From positions 250,632 to 314,631 of the forward strand of contig NZ_BMFC01000001.1 of the NCBI RefSeq assembly GCF_014637725.1: a stretch of 64,000 nucleotides of DNA, read 5' to 3'. This DNA is from Marivita lacus (GTDB lineage: Bacteria; Pseudomonadota; Alphaproteobacteria; Rhodobacterales; Rhodobacteraceae). Position numbers and translations under genes: made by a program. The stretch's first letter is position 1. Each line of letters starts with the position of its first letter. The notes below the pieces were generated by a model, which saw nothing but the letters and a program-made list of their open reading frames with translations, ran no database searches and had not been told where the DNA came from. This document shows, piece after piece, positions 37,759 to 45,986 of this stretch.

Positions 37759-40023
37759 TTACTGCTCGGTCAGTTTCAGTTCGATCCGCCGATTCTGCGC
37801 CCGCGCCTCTGCTGTGCTGTCGGTGTTGACAGGCTGGTATTCCCCAAACCCGTTGGCAGACAAACGTCGGGGCGGAATACCCAGATTTTCGATCATGTAG
37901 CGCACGACCGACAGCGCCCGCGCCTGAGACAATTCCCAGTTATCTGCGTAAAGCCCCTGCCCCGAAAGCGGCAGGTTGTCCGTGTGCCCGTCCACCCGGA
38001 TGATCCAGTTGATGCCCTCTGGGATCTCCTGTGCGACATCGCGCAGAATGGCGGCCACATTCGCGATCTGAGCGCGTCCGCCCTCGGACAAACCGGCACC
38101 ACCCGGCGGAAACAGCACTTCGGAGGAAAACACGAAGCGGTCCCCTTCGATCCGCACGCCCTCGCGGTCGCCCAGAACCTCGCGGAGACGACCAAAGAAC
38201 TCGGACCTGTACCGTTCCAGATCCTGGTTCTGCCCTGCCAGCCGCAGCTTTTCCGCTTCGAGCCTCTGCCGTTCTTCCTCCAGCCGCTGGCGCTCCGCCT
38301 CTTCAAGCTGCCGCCGCCGCCGTTCTTCGGACGCGACACGCGCTAGGGCGGTGTTCAGCTCGGTGCCAAGACTTTCCAACTGGACCTGCGCCGCGGTATC
38401 GCGCGCCTTGGAATCGTCCAGAAGACTTTGCAAACTCGCCAACTGGCGGCGCAACGCGCCAACCTGTTGGTTGAGCAATTCTGTCTGCCGCTGCGCCTCG
38501 GTCGCGCGCTGGGTTTCGGCATCCAAACGGTCCCGCGCCTGTTCCAGCAAAAGCTGGCGCTGCTCGGTTTCGGACAGTCGGTCCTCCAACGCGGTTTCCG
38601 CGGCAATCTGGGCAGCCAGCGCCGCAGCCAACTGATCGCGTGTTTCTGCCAGCGTGGTCTCGGTCGCGCTTTGCTGGGCAAGCGCGGCGGCAAGGCTTTG
38701 CTCCAGTGTCTGTGCGCTCTCGATCCGCTGTGCGGCATCCGCCTGTGCCTCTGCCAGCGCCTGTCGCAGGGCATCCAGCGTCGCCTGCATTTCGGCGGTG
38801 GTTTGTTCCTGATCCGTCAGGTCGGTCGTCAAGGCCGCATTCTCGGCGCGCAACTGATCCAGCCGCGCCTCGAGCGCGTTTGCCTCTGACACGCGGACCA
38901 AGGCCTCGGACAGCCGCGCCTCGAGCGAGGACAGCGTCGTGCGATCGCCCTGTGACGTTTCTATGTCCCGTTCCAGAGTCGCGATCCGGTTGGCCTGCTC
39001 CGCCAATTGCGCCCGCAGGTCGGCTTCGGTTTCATCGCCTTGCTCGACCGTTGCCTCCAATTGCGCCTGCAACGCGGCGAGTCTCTGCTCACTATCTGCC
39101 AGTGCCGCATCAAGCCGCGCCTGCACCGCGGCAGTCGACTCGCGCCCTTCCAGAAGTGCTGCGGCCAATCGCGCGTTCAGATCATCCTCGGCCTCGCGCG
39201 CCGCAGCCAGAAGTGTCAGCGTCTCCTCGGCCCGCGCCCGCTGCTCCTCGAGAGCCATGGTCATCGCGGTCAGTTCGGCATCCGCGCTTTCCAACCGGGC
39301 GCGCAATGCCTCCGCAGCAGCGGCCTCTGCCAGCTTCGCTGCCTCTTCCTCGGTCAGCGCGGCTTCAAGATCGGCAACCTGCGCGGCAAGCGTTCCGACC
39401 TGTTCCGTCGTTTCCGCATTCTCGGCGCGCAGATCCGCCAGCAATGCTTCAAGCGCCTCACGCCGGGCCGCCGCCAGACGCGCCGCCTCGACCTGTTCGT
39501 CGATCTCGCCACGCGCAGTGGCCAGCGCAAGGTTCAGCGCCTCTTGTTCCGAGAGCAACTGGTTCCGCGTCTCCGTCAGATCGGCCACCTGCTCCCGCGC
39601 GGTATCCCGGTCAGACAACAACCCGGCCACCTGTTCCTCGAACGACGCGATCCGCGCATCCGCCGCCTCAAGCGCTGCCGCCTGCCGATCCCGCGTGGCC
39701 GACAGGGAGGCAATGATCGCGTCCTGCTCGGTCAACCGCGCCTGCGTGTCATCCAGCGTGGCGTTCAACGCGCCCAACTGGTTGGTCAGCGATGCCGTGC
39801 GCTGTTGTTCCACGCCCAGCGCGAGGGCCAATTCGGCAATATCCGAGGACAGCGTGTTCAGTTCGTTCTCCTGCCCGGTGATCGTGTCGCGCAGCACCGC
39901 CTGCACCACCATGAAGATGGTCAACACGAACATCAGCACCAGCAAAAGCCCGGTCATCGCATCCACGAAGCCGGGCCAGATCGAGGCCTGAAACCGGGCT
40001 CCGGTGCGACGTGACAGGGCCAT
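37759..40023 (-). CDS. MotB/OmpA-like protein with very long coiled coil
   Basis: A 754-residue protein. The N-terminus has one membrane helix (FVDAMTGLLLVLMFVLTIFMVVQ, residues 20-42) of the MotB/ExbD kind, with D21 placed as the proton-channel aspartate. Residues about 50-610 are an almost unbroken, Ala/Glu/Gln/Leu-rich coiled coil. The C-terminus (about 615-754) is an OmpA-type peptidoglycan-binding domain (RVDGHTDNLPLSG, ELSQARALSVVRYM, RRLSANGFGEYQPV). It would reach from the inner membrane across the periplasm to the wall. It is coupled, 3 bp apart, to the ExbB/MotA-like gene. Function unknown. Confidence 0.85.
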   Translation of the reverse strand: MALSRRTGARFQASIWPGFVDAMTGLLLVLMFVLTIFMVVQAVLRDTITGQENELNTLSSDIAELALALGVEQQRTASLTNQLGALNATLDDTQARLTEQDAIIASLSATRDRQAAALEAADARIASFEEQVAGLLSDRDTAREQVADLTETRNQLLSEQEALNLALATARGEIDEQVEAARLAAARREALEALLADLRAENAETTEQVGTLAAQVADLEAALTEEEAAKLAEAAAAEALRARLESADAELTAMTMALEEQRARAEETLTLLAAAREAEDDLNARLAAALLEGRESTAAVQARLDAALADSEQRLAALQAQLEATVEQGDETEADLRAQLAEQANRIATLERDIETSQGDRTTLSSLEARLSEALVRVSEANALEARLDQLRAENAALTTDLTDQEQTTAEMQATLDALRQALAEAQADAAQRIESAQTLEQSLAAALAQQSATETTLAETRDQLAAALAAQIAAETALEDRLSETEQRQLLLEQARDRLDAETQRATEAQRQTELLNQQVGALRRQLASLQSLLDDSKARDTAAQVQLESLGTELNTALARVASEERRRRQLEEAERQRLEEERQRLEAEKLRLAGQNQDLERYRSEFFGRLREVLGDREGVRIEGDRFVFSSEVLFPPGGAGLSEGGRAQIANVAAILRDVAQEIPEGINWIIRVDGHTDNLPLSGQGLYADNWELSQARALSVVRYMIENLGIPPRRLSANGFGEYQPVNTDSTAEARAQNRRIELKLTEQ

Positions 40024-40026
40024 GTC

Positions 40027-41214
40027 TCAGCCCTCGCCTTTGTCGGTCTTGCGCCCTGCGTTGCGGGCCATGCGGTCGAGCGCACGGGCAATGGCGTTCA
40101 GGTCGGTGCGCAGTTCCGCCATGGTTTCCTGACGCCCGGCGGCCACCTCTTCGAGGATGCGCAACATCTGCACATCGATCGACCGCAGCCGCATGCGGCT
40201 TTCTGCATCCAGCCCTTCGTTCTCGGTCTTGTGGGTCAGCACGTCGATCAGACGATCCTGACTGTCGGCAATGCGCGCAAAGGCGGTGGCACTGGGTGCG
40301 GTCGCTTCCATCCGTTCGGTCATGCGTTCCAGCGTATCGCTCAGCTGCCCCAGACGGTATTCAACCTCGGACCGGCCCTCTTCGGACCGGGCGAACAAAA
40401 GCTGCATCGCCTCCATCTGCTCGACCATCTGGTCAAGGATGACGCCGGTGGTGCCCATGTCGCCGCCTTCGGCATCGCCACTGGAAAAGCCCAGCTTGGT
40501 GATCGTGCTGAGCCATTCTTCCAGTTCGCGGTAAAACCGGTTCTGGCCATGCCCGGCGAAGAGTTCCAGCAATCCGACAACGAGCGACCCGGCGAGCCCG
40601 AGCAAGGACGACGCAAAGGCAACGCCCATTCCCGAAAGCTGCTGGTCCATCCCGTCCATCAGACGCGCGAACACCTCGACCCCGCTTTCGCCGTCTTCGG
40701 GCGCAAGCCCCCGGATCGTATCGACAAGCGCGGGCACCGTTGTGGCAAGCCCGTAGAATGTGCCCAAAAGGCCAAGGAAGATCAGCAGGTTGACGATGTA
40801 GCGCGTGATCTCGCGCGCCTCGTCGATCCGGGTCGCCACGGAATCGAGAATCGACCGTGTCGACGCAGTGTTGATCTGCATCCGCTTGTTGCGCGACCGC
40901 AGAAGTGTCGCCAAGGGCGCAAGCAAAAGAGGTGCCTTGCTCTGGAACCCGCGCTCGCGCTCCTGCGCGAAATGCTCGATCCAGCGCACCGACTGGATCA
41001 ACTGCCAGACCTGCCAGAAACAGGCAACGACACCGATGGCAAAGACGAACAGGATGAACCCGTTCAGATAGGGGTTCGCCTCGAACACGGGCAAGACCCG
41101 TGGCAAGGCCAGAAAGCCGCCAAAGCCTGTGAGCCCCAGAACAAGGAGCATCATCAGCACCTGTCGCACAGGCTGGGAGAATTGTGGCTCGGCCTCGATG
41201 TCCGGCTGATCCAT
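40027..41214 (-). CDS. MotA/TolQ/ExbB-type proton channel protein
   Basis: A 395-residue partner of the coiled-coil protein. Hydrophobic segments lie near residues 17-40 and 50-70, and a MotA/ExbB-like pair of helices at about 140-230 (YIVNLLIFLGLLGTFYGLATTV and SGMGVAFASSLLGLAGSLVVGLLELF). A long cytoplasmic helical tail (RLGQLSDTLERMTERMEATA onward) ends the protein. The second and third conserved helices have the small-residue pattern of the 5:2 stator motors. The pair therefore resembles a proton-driven motor acting on peptidoglycan. Confidence 0.85.
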   Translation of the reverse strand: MDQPDIEAEPQFSQPVRQVLMMLLVLGLTGFGGFLALPRVLPVFEANPYLNGFILFVFAIGVVACFWQVWQLIQSVRWIEHFAQERERGFQSKAPLLLAPLATLLRSRNKRMQINTASTRSILDSVATRIDEAREITRYIVNLLIFLGLLGTFYGLATTVPALVDTIRGLAPEDGESGVEVFARLMDGMDQQLSGMGVAFASSLLGLAGSLVVGLLELFAGHGQNRFYRELEEWLSTITKLGFSSGDAEGGDMGTTGVILDQMVEQMEAMQLLFARSEEGRSEVEYRLGQLSDTLERMTERMEATAPSATAFARIADSQDRLIDVLTHKTENEGLDAESRMRLRSIDVQMLRILEEVAAGRQETMAELRTDLNAIARALDRMARNAGRKTDKGEG

Positions 41215-41286
41215 TCGGACAGTTCCTGACGCGTTTCTTGTTCTTCGCTAGGCACACTAGGCGGTTCGCCGCCAATCGCCAAGCCG

Positions 41287-41817
41287 TTAAGCGACCAAGG
41301 CCCTCACGCGCGTGCAAAGCCAGTCGAGTTCTGCATCAGGAATGCCCAACTCGGACAAATGTGACGCCGTATTGAACAGGTATTCGCTGTTCGGCCCGCG
41401 TCCGCCGACCGCCGACGCGATGATCTGCGCCTGCTCTTCGAGATCAAGCGCACCGCAATACTGCACGTGATCCGGATCGATCACGTAGGTGACCGCCATG
41501 ACCTCACGCCCGTCCTTGAATGTCAGCGGCAGGATCTTTTCCAGATAGGCCGACGACACCAGTTCCCGGTCGCGCAGATAGGCCATCGTGGCCTCGTATT
41601 CCGCCTCGTGCATCTGCATCGCAAGCCCGTCACAGGCCGCGTCCGGCTGCGCATCCAGCGCCAACACAAGGCCGGGGTCTTGCTCTGTGCCGCGATGGTG
41701 GATCGACCGCATGCAAAAACTGCGCGCATAGCCTTTCAGCGTGGCATGTGCTGTTTCGACCGGAGTGAAGCCGGGGTTCCACAAAAGCGATCCGTACCCG
41801 AATACCCAAAGCGTCAT
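41287..41817 (-). CDS. chaC: Gamma-glutamylcyclotransferase (ChaC-like)
   Basis: Degrades glutathione to 5-oxoproline and Cys-Gly. It has 176 residues from ATG 41817 (MTLWVFGYGSLLWNPGF), with the substrate loop YGSLLW, FCMRSIHHRGTEQDPGLVLAL and the catalytic glutamate region LRDRELVSSAYLEKILPL. It lies 72 bp downstream of the proton-channel gene. Glutathione use links it loosely to gloB and the HCCA isomerase, without co-location. Confidence 0.9.
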   Translation of the reverse strand: MTLWVFGYGSLLWNPGFTPVETAHATLKGYARSFCMRSIHHRGTEQDPGLVLALDAQPDAACDGLAMQMHEAEYEATMAYLRDRELVSSAYLEKILPLTFKDGREVMAVTYVIDPDHVQYCGALDLEEQAQIIASAVGGRGPNSEYLFNTASHLSELGIPDAELDWLCTRVRALVA

Positions 41818-41884
41818 GATGCTGGTCCTGCCTTTCTCGGCGCGGTAAACACCAAAGGCGCGGCGGAAAAAAGGGGGTGCGCGG

Positions 41885-42862
41885 GTGAAACGTCTTCTGG
41901 TGGCGATCATTTTGGCCACATTGGCCTATAGCGGCTGGTGGTTCTACGCGGCCCATGATCTGCGCAGCAGCGTTGCGGACTGGTTCGCGGGTCAACGCGC
42001 CGCCGGTCTTCAGGCGGAGTATGCCGACCTGACCGTGCGCGGTTTTCCGAACCGTACCGACCTCACCATCACCGACCCTCAGCTTGCCGCCGGGGATGGC
42101 GGCATGGGCTGGCAGGCCCAGTTCCTGCAAATCCTCGCCCTCAGCTATAAACAAGGTCACGTGATCGTAGCATGGCCCGATGCGCAAACCCTGACCACAC
42201 CTCAAGGCGACATCGCCATCACATCGGATGGACTGCGCGCCAGCGTGGTACACGAGGACGGCATGCTGATCCGCACCAATCTCGAGGCGACGGTTCTCAA
42301 TCTGACGGGTCAGGATCAGGCGCTCGCCATGGCCGACGTCAACGCAGCCCTTCAAAAGATCGAAACAACGCCCTCGACCTACCGGATTGCACTGTCCATC
42401 GGCAGCATGGCCGCAACCTCGCCGCAGTCCGTTCCGCAGATCGGACCGGACTCTCTTGCCTCGCTTCGGGCTGAAGTCGACCTTGGCCTTGACCAGCCCC
42501 TGTCCTTCGACGCGTTGACAGGTGGGCCGGCACAGATCACCGACATCACCCTGCACCGCTCCGAGATCACCTATGGTTCGGTCACCTTCAAGGTGACCGG
42601 CGACGCCACACTGGACAGCGACGGGCGTGCCAGTGGTGAAATCACCCTAAGTGCCGAAAACTGGCGTGAGGCCATCGCCGCCGCCCGCGACAGCAGCGCT
42701 CTTCCACCTGCGCTCAGCGATGGGCTGATCGACCTGCTGTCGATGCTGTCGACCTTCAACGGCGCGCGCGATGCGCTGGACGTGACCCTCGGGTTGAACC
42801 GAGGGACCGTCCTGCTGGGGCCGATCCCGATCGGAACACTGCCACCCCTCCAGTGGCGCTGA
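41885..42862 (+). CDS. DUF2125 domain-containing protein
   Basis: A 325-residue protein of a family found mainly in alphaproteobacteria and of unknown function. GTG 41885 is behind AGGGGG. One N-terminal membrane helix (LLVAIILATLAYSGWWFY) is followed by a beta-rich periplasmic part that resembles AsmA-like lipid-transfer proteins in pattern (repeated strands, GPIPIGTLPPLQWR end). It is divergent from chaC and 57 bp before the M20 gene. Confidence 0.82.
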   Translation: MKRLLVAIILATLAYSGWWFYAAHDLRSSVADWFAGQRAAGLQAEYADLTVRGFPNRTDLTITDPQLAAGDGGMGWQAQFLQILALSYKQGHVIVAWPDAQTLTTPQGDIAITSDGLRASVVHEDGMLIRTNLEATVLNLTGQDQALAMADVNAALQKIETTPSTYRIALSIGSMAATSPQSVPQIGPDSLASLRAEVDLGLDQPLSFDALTGGPAQITDITLHRSEITYGSVTFKVTGDATLDSDGRASGEITLSAENWREAIAAARDSSALPPALSDGLIDLLSMLSTFNGARDALDVTLGLNRGTVLLGPIPIGTLPPLQWR

Positions 42863-42919
42863 GCCTTGCCAAGCCCGCCAACCACCGCGACACTGGCCGC
42901 GAAAGCGAGGTAGTAGCAG

Positions 42920-44194
42920 ATGGGCGACGGGCTTTTTAACCGGATCGATGATGCGCGCGATGACCTGATCGCGCTGACGCAAGAGCTGATCCGCATTCCA
43001 ACCCTGAACCCGCCGGGCGAAAACTATGCAGCGATCTGCGATCTGCTGGACAGTCGGCTTTCCCGTTCAGGTTTCGAGACCACATGGATCCGGGCCGAAG
43101 GTGCCCCCGGCGACAGCGACCGCTATCCGCGCTGGAACCTTGTGGCCCGCCATGAAGGCACCCTTCCCGGCCCCTGCGTGCATTTCAATTCCCACACCGA
43201 TGTGGTCGAAATCGGTCACGGCTGGACCCGCGATCCGTTCGGCGGCGCGGTCGAGGATGACAGGATCTACGGTCGCGGCGCCTGCGACATGAAGGGCGGT
43301 CTTGCCGCGTCGATCATTGCCGCCGAGGCGTTCATCGCCCATCATCCGGACTATGCCGGTTCCATCGAAATCAGCGGCACAGCAGACGAGGAATCCGGCG
43401 GCTATGGTGGTGTCGCCTACCTGGCCGAACAGGGCTGGTTCGCGCCTGAGCGCGTGCAGCACGTGATCATCCCCGAACCGCTCAACAAGGATCGCATCTG
43501 CCTGGGTCATCGCGGCGGCTGGTGGGCCGAGATCGAAACCAAGGGCGAGATTGCCCACGGCTCCATGCCCTTCCTCGGCGATTGCGCAGTCCGGCATATG
43601 GGCGCTGTGCTGCACGCGTTCGAGGAAACGCTTTACTCAGCGATGGCGTCGCGCTGGACCGACATGCCAGTGGTCCCCGAAGGCGCGCGGCAATCGACCA
43701 TGAACATCAATTCGATCCATGGCGGTCAGCCAGAACAGCCCAGCGACTACACTGGCTTGCCCGCGCACTGCGTGCCCGACAGCTGCCGCATCGTCATCGA
43801 CCGCCGTTTCCTGATGGAAGAACCCATCGACGCGGTCCGGCAAGAGGTGATCGACCTGCTCGATGACCTGAAGGCGCGGCGCGCAAATTTCAACTACGAG
43901 ATTCGGGAGATCAACCGCGTGATCCCGTCAATGACCGACAAGTCCGCGCCCATCGTCACCACCGTGCATGACGCGATCCGCGATGTGCTGGGCCAGGACC
44001 CGACCTACGTCGCCTCGCCCGGCAGCTACGACCAGAAACATATCGACCGGATCGGCAAGCTGAAGAACTGCATCGCCTACGGTCCCGGCGTGCTGGAACT
44101 AGCGCACAAACCGGATGAATGGATCGGCATCACCGACATGCTCGACAGCGCCAAGGTCATGGGTCGTGCGTTGGAGACCCTGCTGCTCCCCTAG
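42920..44194 (+). CDS. ArgE/DapE-family deacylase (M20 metallopeptidase)
   Basis: A 424-residue zinc amidohydrolase. The metal and catalytic motifs are complete: NSHTDVVEIG (His and catalytic Asp), GRGACDMKGGLA (bridging Asp), GTADEESGG (general-base Glu and ligand Glu) and the late YDQKHIDR (His). The lid domain lies in the middle. Family members remove acyl, carbamoyl or formyl groups from amino acids or amines. The binding-protein gene follows after a repeat, which points to an imported amide as substrate. The exact compound cannot be inferred. Confidence 0.92.
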   Translation: MGDGLFNRIDDARDDLIALTQELIRIPTLNPPGENYAAICDLLDSRLSRSGFETTWIRAEGAPGDSDRYPRWNLVARHEGTLPGPCVHFNSHTDVVEIGHGWTRDPFGGAVEDDRIYGRGACDMKGGLAASIIAAEAFIAHHPDYAGSIEISGTADEESGGYGGVAYLAEQGWFAPERVQHVIIPEPLNKDRICLGHRGGWWAEIETKGEIAHGSMPFLGDCAVRHMGAVLHAFEETLYSAMASRWTDMPVVPEGARQSTMNINSIHGGQPEQPSDYTGLPAHCVPDSCRIVIDRRFLMEEPIDAVRQEVIDLLDDLKARRANFNYEIREINRVIPSMTDKSAPIVTTVHDAIRDVLGQDPTYVASPGSYDQKHIDRIGKLKNCIAYGPGVLELAHKPDEWIGITDMLDSAKVMGRALETLLLP

Positions 44195-44250
44195 GCTTCT
44201 CTGGTTGATAAATACCTCGGGGAGCGCGAGGGGCAGAGCCCCTCGCTCCG
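44194..44250 (+). repeat. Intergenic repeat element, copy 2
   Basis: Starts with the last base of the M20 gene: GGCTTCTCTGGTTGATAAAT, then ACCTCGGGGAG, then a hairpin with arms GGAGCG-CG-AGGGGC (44221-44234) and GCCCCTCGCTCC (44238-44249). It is the same orientation and design as 11860-11915, with the same two-base bulge. It precedes the binding-protein gene by about 95 bp. Confidence 0.82.
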
Positions 44251-44344
44251 CCGCAAGACCACAAGCCGACCCCACACGAAAAAGCAGAGGCTTGATCGCG
44301 GCGTGATTTGACGTGACACTCACCGCAACAACTGGAGGGACACC

Positions 44345-45820
44345 ATGACCGCTCATTTCCTTCGCGGGGCCGCCTTGGCCGCGCTGCTGACAACTCCTGC
44401 TCTGGCGCAGCAAACCGACCTCACCATCGCGCTGCAGCTCGAACCACCGCATCTCGACCCGACCAGCGCTGCTGCCGGGGCCATCGACTCGGTGCTTTAT
44501 TCCAACGTGTTCGAAGGGCTGACGCGGTTCATGTCCGATGGCTCGGTCGTGGCCGGACTGGCGGAAAGCTGGGAGATCAACGCGGACGGCACCTCCTACA
44601 CCTTCACCCTGCGCGACGGCGTCACCTTCCACGACGGCACCACCATGGATGCCGAGGATGTCAAGTTCACCCTCGACCGCGCCCGCGCCGAAGACAGCGC
44701 CAATGCGCAGAAACCGCTGTTCGAAGGCATCGAAGAGGTGGCGGTCATCGACCCCACAACGGTCGAGGTGAAACTCTCTGCACCCGATGGCAATTTCCTG
44801 TTCAACATGGCCTGGGGCGATGCCGTGATCGTGGCGCCGGAAAGCATCGAAGACATCAAGCAGACGCCAATTGGCACCGGTCCGTTCACGTTCCAGCAAT
44901 GGGTGCAGGGCGACTGCATCGAGCTTGCCCGCAATCCCGATTATTGGGGCGACGCGCCTGCGCTCGAAGCAGCCACGTTCAAGTTCATCTCCGATCCAAC
45001 CGCCGCCTTTGCCGCGATGATGGCACAGGATATCGACGCCTTCGCGGGCTTCCCTGCGCCGGAAAACCTGCCGCAATTCGAAGCCGATCCGCGTTTTCAG
45101 GTGCTTGTCGGATCGACCGAGGGCGAAACAATCCTTGCGATGAACAACAAGCTGCCGCCCTTTGACAACGTGAAAGTGCGTCAGGCCGTGTCCCATGCCA
45201 TCGACCGCCAAATGGTCATAGACGGTGCGATGTTCGGGCTTGGCACGCCCATCGGCACACATTTCGCGCCGCACAATCCCGACTATGTAGACCTGACCGC
45301 GCAATCGAACCACGACCCGGAAAAGGCCAAGGCGCTTCTGGCCGAGGCAGGGTTTGCCGACGGCTTTACCACGACGCTGAAACTGCCACCCCCCTCCTAT
45401 GCGCGGCGCGGTGGTGAGATCATCGCGGCACAGCTGCGTGCGGTGGGGATCGAGACCGAGATCACCAATCTCGAATGGGCGCAATGGCTCGAAGAGGTGT
45501 TCCGTGGCAAGGATTTCGGCCTGACCATCGTCAGCCACACCGAACCCTTCGACATCGGGATCTATGCGCGGCCCGACTACTATTTCCAGTATGACAATCC
45601 GGCCTTCCAGGACCTGATGAAGACGCTGGGCACGACAAGCGATCCGGCTCTGCGATCCGAGCTTGTCGCACAGGCGCAAACGATGATCGCGGATGATTAC
45701 GTCAACGGCTACCTGTTCCAACTGGCCTTTCCGACCGTGGCAGACGCACGGATCAAAGGGCTCTGGCTGAACGCGCCGACGCAGGCCACGGACCTGACCG
45801 GCGTGAGCTGGTCCGAATAA
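44345..45820 (+). CDS. ABC transporter solute-binding protein (SBP family 5, peptide class)
   Basis: Periplasmic receptor for a peptide/nickel-class importer. The 491 residues begin with a signal peptide (MTAHFLRGAALAALLTTPALA|QQ). The family 5 signature LAESWEINADGTSYTFTLRDGVTFHDGTTMDAEDV is at residues 71-105. No permease or ATPase gene is adjacent. The incomplete importer at 6304-9676 is of the right class and is the likely partner. GGAGGGACACC precedes the ATG. Confidence 0.93.
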   Translation: MTAHFLRGAALAALLTTPALAQQTDLTIALQLEPPHLDPTSAAAGAIDSVLYSNVFEGLTRFMSDGSVVAGLAESWEINADGTSYTFTLRDGVTFHDGTTMDAEDVKFTLDRARAEDSANAQKPLFEGIEEVAVIDPTTVEVKLSAPDGNFLFNMAWGDAVIVAPESIEDIKQTPIGTGPFTFQQWVQGDCIELARNPDYWGDAPALEAATFKFISDPTAAFAAMMAQDIDAFAGFPAPENLPQFEADPRFQVLVGSTEGETILAMNNKLPPFDNVKVRQAVSHAIDRQMVIDGAMFGLGTPIGTHFAPHNPDYVDLTAQSNHDPEKAKALLAEAGFADGFTTTLKLPPPSYARRGGEIIAAQLRAVGIETEITNLEWAQWLEEVFRGKDFGLTIVSHTEPFDIGIYARPDYYFQYDNPAFQDLMKTLGTTSDPALRSELVAQAQTMIADDYVNGYLFQLAFPTVADARIKGLWLNAPTQATDLTGVSWSE

Positions 45821-45837
45821 GGCGCTTTGACACCAAT

Positions 45838-45872
45838 GACTCGGATGGGGGGCATTCCATCTCATCCGTGTC
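45838..45872 (+). terminator. Possible terminator after the binding-protein gene
   Basis: GACTCGGATG and CATCCGTGTC form a 10-bp stem with one mismatch around a 15-nt loop, 17 bp after the stop codon. No U-run follows. The remaining gap up to 45986 holds the promoter of the MocR-type gene; no clear direct repeats for its binding were picked out. Confidence 0.4.
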
Positions 45873-45986
45873 TTCCGTACCACCTTAACGAAATCTCAAG
45901 AACTGCGCGCGTGAAACATCGCGTCCCGCTATTTCCCGGCGTAAGACCAGATTGCCAAGCCGATAAGTCCAATCTAGACTCCCCTC

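Noticed and set aside
37759-41214. Zorya-type anti-phage defence (ZorA/ZorB are MotA- and MotB/OmpA-like)
   Set aside because: The long tail should be in the ZorA-like protein, but the giant coiled coil here is in the MotB/OmpA-like partner. No ZorC, ZorD or ZorE-like gene (helicase or nuclease) is nearby, and the neighbours are housekeeping genes.
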